Shown in pieces: positions 20,404 through 28,301 of a stretch of 64,000 nucleotides of DNA (its first letter is position 1; each line of letters begins with the position of its first letter). The DNA is taken from NCBI RefSeq assembly GCF_026342035.1, contig NZ_JAPENM010000017.1:1-64000 (forward strand), in the 5' to 3' direction. The notes beneath the pieces are model-generated. The model did not search any database. It was given only the letters and a program-made list of their open reading frames with translations, and had not been told where the DNA came from. The position numbers and the translations under genes are program-made. The stretch comes from Aldersonia sp. NBC_00410. Lineage in GTDB: Bacteria; Actinomycetota; Actinomycetes; Mycobacteriales; Mycobacteriaceae.

Positions 20404-20961
20404 TCAGGCCTGCAGCTCGGCGCGGTGGTGCAAGTCGATGAGGCGCACGTATTCGTCGAGCAGCCGGGCCATCGGCGGCCGCAGATCACCGGAAAGCTGC
20501 TGGTAACCGACGAGCATGGCCATACCGAGCGTGGTCAGCACCTCGGCCGCCTCCTCGTCGGAGACGACCCGACGCACGGCCCGGTGCACCGTCGTCCGGC
20601 GAAGCTCGTCGACACGCCGCTGCACCTCACGCACGGTCTCGTCGTTGGCGCTCCAGGCGCGGATGGCGGCCTCCGCCGCCTGGTTGAGGCCGACCGTGAG
20701 CTGACGCAACGCGGCGATATCGGTAGCCCAATTGCCCCGGCCGAAGTTCAGTTCTCGCAGCACGGCGGCCTGCCCGCTCTCCCACGAGTGCAGGAAGCTG
20801 TCGACGAAGTCCTGCCAGCCGGTGAAGTGATGGTAGAACGAGCCGCTGGTGACGCCGAGGGTGTCGCACAGTTTCCCGATGTTGAGGCCCTTGAAGCCGG
20901 TGTCCGCCAGGATGCCGAGTGCGGCTTCGAAGTACTGCTCTCGGCTGACGATGCGTGACAT
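20404..20961 (-). CDS. TetR/AcrR-family transcriptional regulator
   Basis: 185 residues. The HTH lies near 25-48 (LNIGKLCDTLGVTSGSFYHH), with the invariant F-Y-H-H. The C-terminal ligand domain is not assignable. A perfect 9-bp inverted repeat (TACCCCGTG / CACGGGGTA) lies 20-54 bp upstream and may be its own operator. It is followed head-on by mscS, and the DUF4396 membrane gene lies upstream on the same strand, so it may share control with that gene. Confidence 0.9.
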   Translation of the reverse strand: MSRIVSREQYFEAALGILADTGFKGLNIGKLCDTLGVTSGSFYHHFTGWQDFVDSFLHSWESGQAAVLRELNFGRGNWATDIAALRQLTVGLNQAAEAAIRAWSANDETVREVQRRVDELRRTTVHRAVRRVVSDEEAAEVLTTLGMAMLVGYQQLSGDLRPPMARLLDEYVRLIDLHHRAELQA

Positions 20962-20980
20962 CGACCTCTCGCTCCCTCGC

Positions 20981-21015
20981 TACCCCGTGTTCCCTGGAGT
21001 ATGCCGCACGGGGTA
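20981..21015. promoter_or_regulatory. Inverted repeat TACCCCGTG-N17-CACGGGGTA upstream of tetR
   Basis: The arms at 20981-20989 and 21007-21015 are exact reverse complements. The element lies between the DUF4396 stop and the TetR start, in the tetR promoter zone. The outer TACCCC/GGGGTA arms echo the CsoR-like operator on the far side of DUF4396. Confidence 0.45.
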
Positions 21016-21070
21016 TCGGCTGCCGTGTGCGCCTGGTGGGGCACGCGGGACGTCAGTGGTGATACGGGAG

Positions 21071-21556
21071 TCAGTGGTGATACGGATGCATCACTGCGTG
21101 CCCGCGACCGCGGCCGATCAGCCATTTGTTCACCGGAACCGTCACGACGAACGCGACCGCGAGCGCCGTGACGAGCGTTCCCCAGAACAGCGCGTCGGCG
21201 AGTCCTGCGTGCATGGCACCGGGCACCTGGGTCAACACCACGTTGTCGACGATCTCCATCACGGCGATCGAAATGGTGTCCGCAGCGAGCGCGACGCGCA
21301 CGGCCCGGCGCAACCCGGTGCCCGCGGCGAGCACCGCGCGCATGGTGAGCGCATAGCCGAACGCGAACGCCAGCACGACCGAAAGCACCACGGTGGTTCC
21401 GTTCGCCAGGCCGGCGGCGGTCCCGATGACCATCCCGAGGACTTCGCCGATCGCGCACCCGGTGAGACAGTGCAGGGTCGCCGCGACAGCCGCCGACCAC
21501 CCATGCGGGTGCTCGTGGTGGTCGGCGTGTGCCGGATGGGTCGCCCGTTCGGACAT
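21071..21556 (-). CDS. DUF4396 membrane protein
   Basis: 161 residues from an ATG with AAGGGA upstream. The His-rich N-terminus (HPAHADHHEHPHGW) is followed by HCLTGCAIGEVLGMVIG, the family's Cys-containing first helix, and three more helices (about 60-80, 85-105, 118-140), ending in GRGHAVMHPYHH. The family is of unknown function. The His clusters at both ends and the Cys pair suggest metal or sulfur sensing or transport, as does the CsoR-like palindrome directly in its promoter. Confidence 0.85.
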   Translation of the reverse strand: MSERATHPAHADHHEHPHGWSAAVAATLHCLTGCAIGEVLGMVIGTAAGLANGTTVVLSVVLAFAFGYALTMRAVLAAGTGLRRAVRVALAADTISIAVMEIVDNVVLTQVPGAMHAGLADALFWGTLVTALAVAFVVTVPVNKWLIGRGRGHAVMHPYHH

Positions 21557-21566
21557 AGTTCCCTTT

Positions 21567-21583
21567 ATACCCCCATGGGGTAT
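21567..21583. promoter_or_regulatory. CsoR-type operator-like palindrome before DUF4396
   Basis: ATACCCCCATGGGGTAT lies 11-27 bp upstream of the DUF4396 ATG. It matches the TACCC-GGGTA pattern bound by CsoR/RcnR/CstR-type repressors (copper, nickel or persulfide sensors). No csoR-like gene is in the window, so the regulator would act in trans. Confidence 0.6.
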
Positions 21584-21605
21584 GAAGGCCAAGCCCGGCG
21601 CGGCG

Positions 21606-22223
21606 TCAGTTCTCGCGCAGGCGAGGGAAGGTCTGCGTCACGAGTGCTTCGAGCAGGTCGGTCAATAGCAGCTGTACCTGTGCCCGCGTGAGCGCGGAAC
21701 GAGTGATCCACTCCCGGCTGGCCGCCTTCACGATGCCGCCGAACGCCCGCACCATCGCCAACAGCTCGGCGTCGTGCTCGGTTCCGGTCAGCCCGAGCAG
21801 CGCGAGCACCCGTTCGGCGGCGGCTTCGTCGGCCGCGTCGAGGATGCGCTGTACCTCGGGATCGTCGCCGACCCCCTCGGCGCCGGTTACCGCGACCCAA
21901 GTGCTGCCGTGTTCCTCGATCACGCCGAGCAGCCAGTCGATCCCGGCCGCGGCGCGTTCGCGCACCGTGCCTGCGGGCAACGTGACGCGATCGAACGGCG
22001 GGACGTCGACCATGCGACGAACCACGGCCAGGTACAGATCGCGCTTGGTGCCGAAGTAGTGGTTGATCAGACCGCGCGTCACACCGGCTTGTTGCGCGAG
22101 GTCCGCCGTGGACACCGCCGAATAAGGACGGTCGCCGAACATGCCGATCGCACATTCGAGGATCTGCTCACGCCGCTCGTCCGGCTCCAGCCGTCGGCGC
22201 CGCGACGCGTCGGCAACGCTCAC
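21606..22223 (-). CDS. TetR/AcrR-family transcriptional regulator
   Basis: 205 residues from a GTG with GGAGGT four bases upstream; earlier in-frame starts lack a ribosome site. The HTH is at about 34-56 (STADLAQQAGVTRGLINHYF). The C-terminal half contains GIDWLLGVIEEHGSTW and VRAFGGIVKAASREWI, as in TetR_C proteins of fatty-acid or drug regulators. It is divergent from lpqY, separated by an intergenic region holding two GC-rich repeats, so control of the trehalose operon is possible but unproven. Confidence 0.9.
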   Translation of the reverse strand: MSVADASRRRRLEPDERREQILECAIGMFGDRPYSAVSTADLAQQAGVTRGLINHYFGTKRDLYLAVVRRMVDVPPFDRVTLPAGTVRERAAAGIDWLLGVIEEHGSTWVAVTGAEGVGDDPEVQRILDAADEAAAERVLALLGLTGTEHDAELLAMVRAFGGIVKAASREWITRSALTRAQVQLLLTDLLEALVTQTFPRLREN

Positions 22224-22251
22224 GAGCACCTCCGATCGCCGAACCGGGCCT

Positions 22252-22314
22252 AATGGGCGCTGCGCAGGCTCCGCGCCTGCCAAACGGGCGCTACGGCAGG
22301 CTCCGCGCCTGTCC
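22252..22314. repeat. Two tandem copies of a GC-rich GCAGGCTCCGCGCCTG repeat
   Basis: The units at about 22252-22281 and 22282-22314 share GGGCGCT, two or three variable bases, then GCAGGCTCCGCGCCTG. Each can fold by pairing GGCGC with GCGCC. The core CGCTGCGCAGGCTCCGC of the first unit reappears in reverse complement inside the DUF4032 gene at 27165-27181. They lie between the TetR gene and lpqY. Confidence 0.7.
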
Positions 22315-22472
22315 GGGTGCCTCAAGTATCTGCCCTTGGTGGATCGCTGATCGCGACCGGGCTACGGCTCGGCCACGAGGATGGCCGAATCGACTGATCC
22401 GAGTATGACCTGTGTCACACTGGCGCCAGATGGCTCCGGAAGCTTCCACCCATGGCGGACAAGGGAGGCACG

Positions 22473-23774
22473 ATGGCACTGTTCGGATCGCGCCGCGCGC
22501 GCTCGATCCTCGCCCTCGGCACAGCGTTGGCCAGTTGTATCGCGATGTCGGGCTGTAGTAGCGATTCCGGCCCGCCCAAACTCACCTGGTACATCAACCC
22601 GGACAACGGCGGACAGGCCACCCGCGCTCAGCAGTGCGCGGACGCGTCCGGCGGGGCGTACCGGGTCGACATCCAGATCCTGCCGACCGACGCGACCCAG
22701 CAACGCGAACAGCTGGTGCGCCGTCTCGCGGCAAAGGACTCCTCGATCGATGCGATGAGTCTCGACGTCGTGTACACCGCGGAGTTCGCCAACGCCGGAT
22801 TCCTCCGTCCCTTTACCCCGGAGGAACAGGCAAGACTCACCGACGGCATGCTTCCTGCACCGATCGAGACGGGGATGTGGAAGGACACGCTCTTCGCCAC
22901 TCCGATCAAGTCGAACGCGCAGTTGCTCTGGTACCGCAAGTCACTGGTGGCCAAGGCAGGAGTGGACCCGACCAGTCCGACCTTCATCTGGGACGAGATG
23001 CAGAAGACGGCAGTCGAGCAGGGCAAGAAGATATCGGTGCCGGGTGCCCGGTACGAGGGCTTCATGGTGTGGATCAACGCACTCGTGCTCTCGGCCGGCG
23101 GTCAGATTCTCACCGACCCGGAGGCGGGCAAGGACGCCGTCCCGAGCATGGCCGGTCCAGCGGGTGACAAGGCCGCCGAGATCGTCGGCACCCTCGGACG
23201 TTCGCCCGCTGCGCCGGCGGATCTGACGGTCGCGCAGGAGGAACAGGCCCGCGCGGTCTTCCAGGGCGACAACGGCATGTTCATGGTGAACTGGCCCTAC
23301 ATCTACGCCGCGGCCCGCACCGCGGTCGAGGAGGGCACGCTCGACCAGTCGGTCGTCGACGACATCGGCTGGGCCCGCTACCCGCGTGTGTTCGCCGACC
23401 GGGAGAGCGCGCCGCCACTCGGCGGCGCCAACATGGCCATCGGCGCCTACTCGAAACACCCCGATCTCGCCGTGCAATTGGCCGAATGTGCCACGTCGGT
23501 GGAGAAGGCCACGCAGTACATGCTCGACGAGGGCGAGCCCTCGCCGTTCGCAGCGTCCTACGACGATCCGCGCATCCGGGAGGCGTACCCGTTCGCCGAC
23601 CTCATCCGTGAGTCGATCGCACAAGGCGGGCCGCGGCCGATCACACCGTTCTATGTCGACGTGGCAGGTTCGGTGATCAACACCTGGCACCCAGCGGAAT
23701 CGGTCGGGCCGCAGACCCCCGCCGACACGGACAGCTTCATGGCCGACGTGCTGAGCGGAAAGCGCTTGCTGTGA
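22473..23774 (+). CDS. lpqY: Trehalose ABC transporter substrate-binding lipoprotein
   Basis: 433 residues from an ATG after GGGAGG. The lipobox IAMSGC (Cys near 28) marks lipid anchoring outside the membrane. The rest is a family 1 solute-binding fold (LTWYINPDNGG, VDIQILPTDATQQREQLVRR, GGANMAIGAYSKHPD). The gene order lpqY-sugA-sugB-sugC is that of the mycobacterial trehalose recycler, which retrieves trehalose released during mycolate transfer. Trehalose is therefore the likely ligand, from context and family resemblance. Confidence 0.9.
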   Translation: MALFGSRRARSILALGTALASCIAMSGCSSDSGPPKLTWYINPDNGGQATRAQQCADASGGAYRVDIQILPTDATQQREQLVRRLAAKDSSIDAMSLDVVYTAEFANAGFLRPFTPEEQARLTDGMLPAPIETGMWKDTLFATPIKSNAQLLWYRKSLVAKAGVDPTSPTFIWDEMQKTAVEQGKKISVPGARYEGFMVWINALVLSAGGQILTDPEAGKDAVPSMAGPAGDKAAEIVGTLGRSPAAPADLTVAQEEQARAVFQGDNGMFMVNWPYIYAAARTAVEEGTLDQSVVDDIGWARYPRVFADRESAPPLGGANMAIGAYSKHPDLAVQLAECATSVEKATQYMLDEGEPSPFAASYDDPRIREAYPFADLIRESIAQGGPRPITPFYVDVAGSVINTWHPAESVGPQTPADTDSFMADVLSGKRLL

Positions 23775-23802
23775 GCCGCAATCCGCAGGAAAGGAGAGTC
23801 GG

Positions 23803-24741
23803 ATGACCGCCATCGATACGCGCCCCGAGACACCGGCGCCGCCGGCGCCACCGCCGAAATCGATCTCGGGCCGGGCCCGGGGCGAACGACGCCTCGGCCT
23901 ATGGCTCTCGGCGCCGTCGTTCATCGTGATGATCCTCGTGACCGCATATCCGCTGATCTACGCGGTTGTGCTGTCGCTGTACAACTATCGGCTCACCGAT
24001 CCGGAAGGGCGCGAGTTCGTCGGCCTGAGCAACTATTTCGTGATCCTGAAGGACCCGGTGTGGTGGAACGACTTTGTCACCACTGCGGTCATCACCGTGG
24101 CGACCGTCGCGATCGAGCTCGTACTCGGCTTCTTCTTCGCGTTCGTGATGTACCGGATCATCCGTGGACGCAGCGCGATCCGCACAGCGATCCTCATCCC
24201 GTACGGGATCGTCACCGTGGTCTCGGCATTCATCTGGCGGTACGCATTCGCGCTGGATTCCGGGTTCGTCAACCAGTGGTTCGGTCTCGGCGACTTCAAC
24301 TGGTTCGGTGATCGATGGTCGGCGATTTTCGTCATCTGCCTATCCGAGATCTGGAAGACCACACCGTTCATTTCACTACTACTGCTCGCCGGCCTGGTGC
24401 AGGTTCCCGAGGATATGCAGGAGGCGGCGAAGGTCGACGGCGCGACCGCCTGGCAGCGGCTGTACAAGATCACGCTGCCGAACATGAAGGCCGCCATCAT
24501 GGTTGCGCTGTTGTTCCGCACCCTGGACGCATGGCGCATCTTCGACAACCCGTTCATCATGACGAACGGCGCGAACAACACCGAGACCATCTCGTTCCTC
24601 GCCTATCGGCAGAACGTCACACTGGTCAATCTCGGTATGGGTTCGGCGATCTCGGTGCTGCTGTTCCTCTCCGTCGTAGCCATCGCGTGGGTCTTCGTTA
24701 AAGGCTTCAAAACCGATCTCTCCCAGGTCAGGGGTGAGTGA
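23803..24741 (+). CDS. sugA: Trehalose ABC transporter permease
   Basis: 312 residues, ATG after AAGGAGAG. There is a Pro-rich cytoplasmic N-tail (about 5-22) and six membrane helices. The EAA loop is QEAAKVDGATAWQRLYKITL (about 206-225), which docks on the SugC ATPase. It pairs with SugB to form the membrane channel. It begins 28 bp after lpqY and its stop shares one base with the sugB start (TGATG). Confidence 0.92.
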   Translation: MTAIDTRPETPAPPAPPPKSISGRARGERRLGLWLSAPSFIVMILVTAYPLIYAVVLSLYNYRLTDPEGREFVGLSNYFVILKDPVWWNDFVTTAVITVATVAIELVLGFFFAFVMYRIIRGRSAIRTAILIPYGIVTVVSAFIWRYAFALDSGFVNQWFGLGDFNWFGDRWSAIFVICLSEIWKTTPFISLLLLAGLVQVPEDMQEAAKVDGATAWQRLYKITLPNMKAAIMVALLFRTLDAWRIFDNPFIMTNGANNTETISFLAYRQNVTLVNLGMGSAISVLLFLSVVAIAWVFVKGFKTDLSQVRGE

Positions 24742-25565
24742 TGAAACAGAGCCGCTGGTGGACGGTCGCCGGAATCGCGATCGTTGCCTACAGTTTCTTC
24801 CCCATGGTCTGGATGATCAGCCTGTCGTTCAAGCCACCGTCCGACATCGTCTCCGGGAAGCCGCAATTCCTGCCGACGTCGTGGACGTTCGACAACTTCA
24901 CCGAGGTGTTCAGCCAGTCATTATTCACCCGGGCGCTGATCAACTCGATCGGCATCTCGCTGATCGCCACCACGCTGTCGGTGATCGTGGCGATGTTCGC
25001 CTCGTACGCGATCGCGCGGCTCGAATTCCCGGGCAAGAAGCTGCTGCTGTCCCTCGCGCTTGCCATCGCGATGTTCCCGCAGGCAGCGCTGGTCGGTCCG
25101 CTGTTCAACATGTGGCGCAGCATCGGTATCTACGACACCTGGATCGGTCTGATCATCCCTTACCTGACGTTTGCGCTGCCGCTGTCGATCTGGACCATGT
25201 CCGCGTTCTTCCGGCAGATCCCGTGGGAGATGGAACAGGCCGCGCAGGTGGACGGCGCGACCGCATGGCAGGCGTTCCGCAAGGTGATCGTGCCGCTCGC
25301 CGCCCCCGGCGTGTTCACGACCGCGATCCTCACCTTCTTCTTCTGTTGGAACGACTTCCTGTTCTCCATCTCGCTGACCTCGACCGACGCCGCACGGACC
25401 GTGCCGGCGGCACTCGCCTTCTTCCAGGGCGCGTCACAGTTCGAGTCCGCGGTGCCCTACGTGATGGCCGCCTCGGTCGTCGTCACGATCCCCGTCGTCA
25501 TTCTGGTGCTGGCATTCCAACGCCGGATCGTCGCCGGCCTGACTTCCGGAGCTGTGAAGGGATGA
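24741..25565 (+). CDS. sugB: Trehalose ABC transporter permease
   Basis: 274 residues from the ATG that shares a base with the sugA stop; a GTG one codon earlier is possible. There are six helices. The EAA motif EQAAQVDGATAWQAFRKVIV (about 167-186) is typical of the MalG-like permease. With SugA it forms the translocation path for trehalose. It is tightly packed in the operon; sugC follows after 3 bp. Confidence 0.92.
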   Translation: MKQSRWWTVAGIAIVAYSFFPMVWMISLSFKPPSDIVSGKPQFLPTSWTFDNFTEVFSQSLFTRALINSIGISLIATTLSVIVAMFASYAIARLEFPGKKLLLSLALAIAMFPQAALVGPLFNMWRSIGIYDTWIGLIIPYLTFALPLSIWTMSAFFRQIPWEMEQAAQVDGATAWQAFRKVIVPLAAPGVFTTAILTFFFCWNDFLFSISLTSTDAARTVPAALAFFQGASQFESAVPYVMAASVVVTIPVVILVLAFQRRIVAGLTSGAVKG

Positions 25566-25568
25566 GCC

Positions 25569-26831
25569 ATGGCTGAGATCACAATGAAGAACATCGTGAA
25601 GACCTACGGAGACGGATTCGCGGCCGTCAACGATGTGAGTCTCGACGTGGCCGACGGTGAGTTCATGATCCTCGTCGGCCCCTCCGGATGCGGCAAATCG
25701 ACGCTGCTGCGGATGATCGTCGGCCTCGAGGACATCACCTCCGGCGAGGTGACCATCGGCGGCGAGCGGGTCAACGACAAGGCGCCCCGCGAGCGCAATC
25801 TCGCGATGGTGTTCCAGAACTATGCGCTCTATCCGCATCTGACCGTCTACGAGAACATCGCGTTTCCACTCCGCCTGCAGGGCAAGCATTCCGACGAGGA
25901 GATCCGCCGGCTGGTCACCGAAGCCGCGGAGACTCTCGAACTGCAGGAACACCTCGAGCGCAAGCCTTCTCAGCTTTCCGGCGGCCAACGCCAGCGTGTT
26001 GCGATGGGCCGCGCAATCGTTCGGCAGGCGGATGCGTTCCTGTTCGACGAGCCGCTGTCGAATCTCGACGCGAAGCTGCGCGGGCAGATGCGTACCGAGA
26101 TCCTGCGACTGCAACGTCGGCTCGGGGTGACGACGGTGTACGTCACCCATGACCAGACCGAGGCGATGACCCTCGGCGACCGCGTCGCGGTACTCAAACG
26201 CGGTCTGCTGCAACAGGTCGCGAGCCCGCGCGAACTCTACGAGCAGCCGGTCAACTTGTTCGTGGCGGGGTTCATCGGTTCGCCACCGATGAATTTCGTC
26301 CCCGCCGTGATCAAGGACGACGTCCTCGAACTGCCGTTCGTGGACCTCCCGCTGCACGACGAATGGCGCTCTGCGGTGGGCGATGGGACGCTGTTCATCG
26401 CCGGCATCCGGCCGGGCGCCTTCGAGGACTCCGGGTTGGTCGATCCCAGCAAGAAGGATCGCGGCGTCACCTTCGATGTCACCGTCGACGTGACCGAATG
26501 GCTGGGCAACGAGCAGTACGCGTTCGTGCCGTACGAGGCACCGCCCGAGATCGCCTCGAAACTCGCCGAGCTCGCAACTGAACTCGACAGCGAGCAGATG
26601 CGCACTCAGATGTGTGTCGAGCTCGACCCGATGAGCCGCGTCGCCGACGGCGCCAGGGCATCGCTGTGGCTCGATCCGTCCCGGATCCATCTGTTCGACC
26701 CGAGGTCGGGCGATAACCTCACGCGCGTCGCCACCGACGCGGACACCGGCCCGAACAGTGGTCGGCACCGCCTCGGCGGCGAGTCCCCCGACCCGGCCGA
26801 ACCGCCCCAGCCGGCGGAGCAATCCGGCTAG
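25569..26831 (+). CDS. sugC: Trehalose ABC transporter ATPase
   Basis: 420 residues. Walker A GPSGCGKST (about 38-46), Q-loop MVFQNYALYPH (near 80), signature LSGGQRQRVAMGRAI (near 135) and Walker B DAFLFDEPLSNLDAKLR (near 152) are all present, followed by the MalK-type regulatory TOBE domain (about 240-390). The C-terminus adds an acidic, Pro-rich tail of about 25 residues compared with shorter homologues. It drives trehalose import by hydrolysing ATP and closes the lpqY-sugABC operon. Confidence 0.94.
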   Translation: MAEITMKNIVKTYGDGFAAVNDVSLDVADGEFMILVGPSGCGKSTLLRMIVGLEDITSGEVTIGGERVNDKAPRERNLAMVFQNYALYPHLTVYENIAFPLRLQGKHSDEEIRRLVTEAAETLELQEHLERKPSQLSGGQRQRVAMGRAIVRQADAFLFDEPLSNLDAKLRGQMRTEILRLQRRLGVTTVYVTHDQTEAMTLGDRVAVLKRGLLQQVASPRELYEQPVNLFVAGFIGSPPMNFVPAVIKDDVLELPFVDLPLHDEWRSAVGDGTLFIAGIRPGAFEDSGLVDPSKKDRGVTFDVTVDVTEWLGNEQYAFVPYEAPPEIASKLAELATELDSEQMRTQMCVELDPMSRVADGARASLWLDPSRIHLFDPRSGDNLTRVATDADTGPNSGRHRLGGESPDPAEPPQPAEQSG

Positions 26832-26843
26832 CGCGAGCGCGCC

Positions 26844-28208
26844 GTGCGCGCACCGGAGCTTCGACTTCGGGCCGCGACCCCCGACCTGATCGCGCTGCCC
26901 TGGGACCGTCCACTCGCCGAGTGGTCGGTCCCGGAGGTGGCGTTGCGGGATGTGCCGGTCGGCCCGAGCCGGCACCTCGTGAAGTTCGCCGAGGCCGACG
27001 GGCGGCTGTGGGCGCTGAAGGAACTCCCGCCGCGGATCGCGCACAAGGAGTACACCGTGCTGCGGCGGCTCGAGGAGATGGCGCTGCCCGCCGTGCGCCC
27101 GGCGGGACTGGTCGTCCAGCACGCCGCCGGAGCGAAGCCTGCGCAGCGACCCGCTGAAACCGGAGCGGAGCCTGCGCAGCGACCCCCCGAAGCAGCGGAG
27201 CCTGCGCAGCTACCCACTGAAACAGACACCGCGATCCTGGTCACGCAGTACCTGACGGGGTCGTGGCAGTACCGGCGGCTGTTCAAACGCCTGCCGGCCG
27301 ACCAGCCCAAGCACCGGGCCCGGCTGCTGGACGCGATGGCCGGACTACTCGTCGAGCTGCACCGGCACGGCGTGTTCTGGGGCGACTGCTCGCTGGCGAA
27401 CACCCTGTTCTCCCGCGATGGGCAGGTACTGCAGGCGTGGCTCGTGGACGCCGAGACCAGCGAGGTGCACCCGCGCCTGTCCGACGGCCAGCGCAATCTC
27501 GACCTGGACATCCTCGTCGAGAACGTCGGCATGGGAATGATCGATCTGGCCAGCCGGCTCGACCGGCCGCCCGAGCTGTTCGGGACCCTGCTCGCCGAGG
27601 CACGTGGCATCGTCGATCGGTACGCCGAGCTGTGGCGGCTGCTGCACGCCGAACCGGAATTCGGTTTCGACGACCGCTACCGCGTCGAGGGCACCATCCG
27701 CCGGCTCAACGAGCTCGGTTTCGCCGTCGACGAGGTGAGGTTGCAGCCGGTGTCCCCGGATTCGGGCCGATTGCGTCTCGACATCGCGGTCGGCGACCGC
27801 CGCTACCACGCCGAGCGGCTGCGCGAGCTGACCGGACTCGACGTCGGCGAGGGCCAGGCACAGATCCTGCTCGGTGAGCTGCAGGCGTACCAGGCGGGAC
27901 TCTTCCGGTCCCGCGGCCGCGATGTGTCCGACGAGGTGGCGGCACAGAAATGGCTCGCGGACGTGTTGCGCCCCGGCATGGCGCGGGCGCACGCCGCCGT
28001 CGAATCCGTGGGCACCCCGATCCAGGCGTACTGCGATCTACTCGAGGTGCGCTGGTTGTTGTCGGAACGGGCCGGTCACGACGTCGGTGACGACGCGGCA
28101 CTGGGCGCGCTCACCCAGCGGGGCGGCGTGCCGGTGGATTCGGCGGCGAAAATGGGCGTGGCCGACACCCCGACCAGCCGGTTCCGCCGCATCGACCCCG
28201 ACCGGTAG
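26844..28208 (+). CDS. DUF4032 protein with kinase-like (LPS kinase) N-terminal domain
   Basis: 454 residues, GTG start 12 bp after sugC, so probably part of that transcript. The N-terminal half looks like a Kdo/WaaP-type kinase: FAEADGRLWALKELP has the Lys, LHRHGVFWGDCSLANTLF (about 173-190) the catalytic loop and WLVDAETSEVH the metal Asp. The C-terminal DUF4032 follows (about 260-420). Residues about 96-126 are an in-frame Pro/Ala/Glu repeat (AKPAQRP, AEPAQRP, AEPAQLP) encoded by three copies of a GC-rich DNA repeat, absent from the expected kinase fold. The substrate is unknown. Confidence 0.82.
   Translation: MRAPELRLRAATPDLIALPWDRPLAEWSVPEVALRDVPVGPSRHLVKFAEADGRLWALKELPPRIAHKEYTVLRRLEEMALPAVRPAGLVVQHAAGAKPAQRPAETGAEPAQRPPEAAEPAQLPTETDTAILVTQYLTGSWQYRRLFKRLPADQPKHRARLLDAMAGLLVELHRHGVFWGDCSLANTLFSRDGQVLQAWLVDAETSEVHPRLSDGQRNLDLDILVENVGMGMIDLASRLDRPPELFGTLLAEARGIVDRYAELWRLLHAEPEFGFDDRYRVEGTIRRLNELGFAVDEVRLQPVSPDSGRLRLDIAVGDRRYHAERLRELTGLDVGEGQAQILLGELQAYQAGLFRSRGRDVSDEVAAQKWLADVLRPGMARAHAAVESVGTPIQAYCDLLEVRWLLSERAGHDVGDDAALGALTQRGGVPVDSAAKMGVADTPTSRFRRIDPDR
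27132..27215 (+). repeat. Three in-frame copies of a 21-bp repeat inside the DUF4032 gene
   Basis: The copies at 27132-27152, 27165-27185 and 27195-27215 share GCGGAGCCTGCGCAGCGACCC (20 of 21 bases or better against the second copy). The spacings of 33 and 30 bp keep the frame. The reverse complement matches the core of the intergenic repeats at 22252-22314, so a dispersed repeat seems to have entered the coding region. Confidence 0.75.
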
Positions 28209-28301
28209 CGGGTGGTGGTCGGGATCACCGCTATGCGCCGCCGAACATGACGTCGTCTGCACCGGTAAAGGCGTCCCTGCACAGGTGAGATAATCACCCT
28301 C

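Noticed and set aside
21567-21583. Reading ATACCCCCATGGGGTAT as a terminator
   Set aside because: The stem is too short and the element lies just upstream of a start codon, so an operator fits better.
22405-22425. TGTGTCACA near lpqY as a CRP site
   Set aside because: The half-sites have a one-base spacer instead of six.
24734-25576. Alternative plus-strand frame over sugB
   Set aside because: The frame from 24741 encodes six helices and the EAA loop; the other is Arg/Asp-rich noise.
25434-27122. Minus-strand open frame opposite sugC
   Set aside because: sugC has all ABC motifs; the reverse frame is a compositional shadow.
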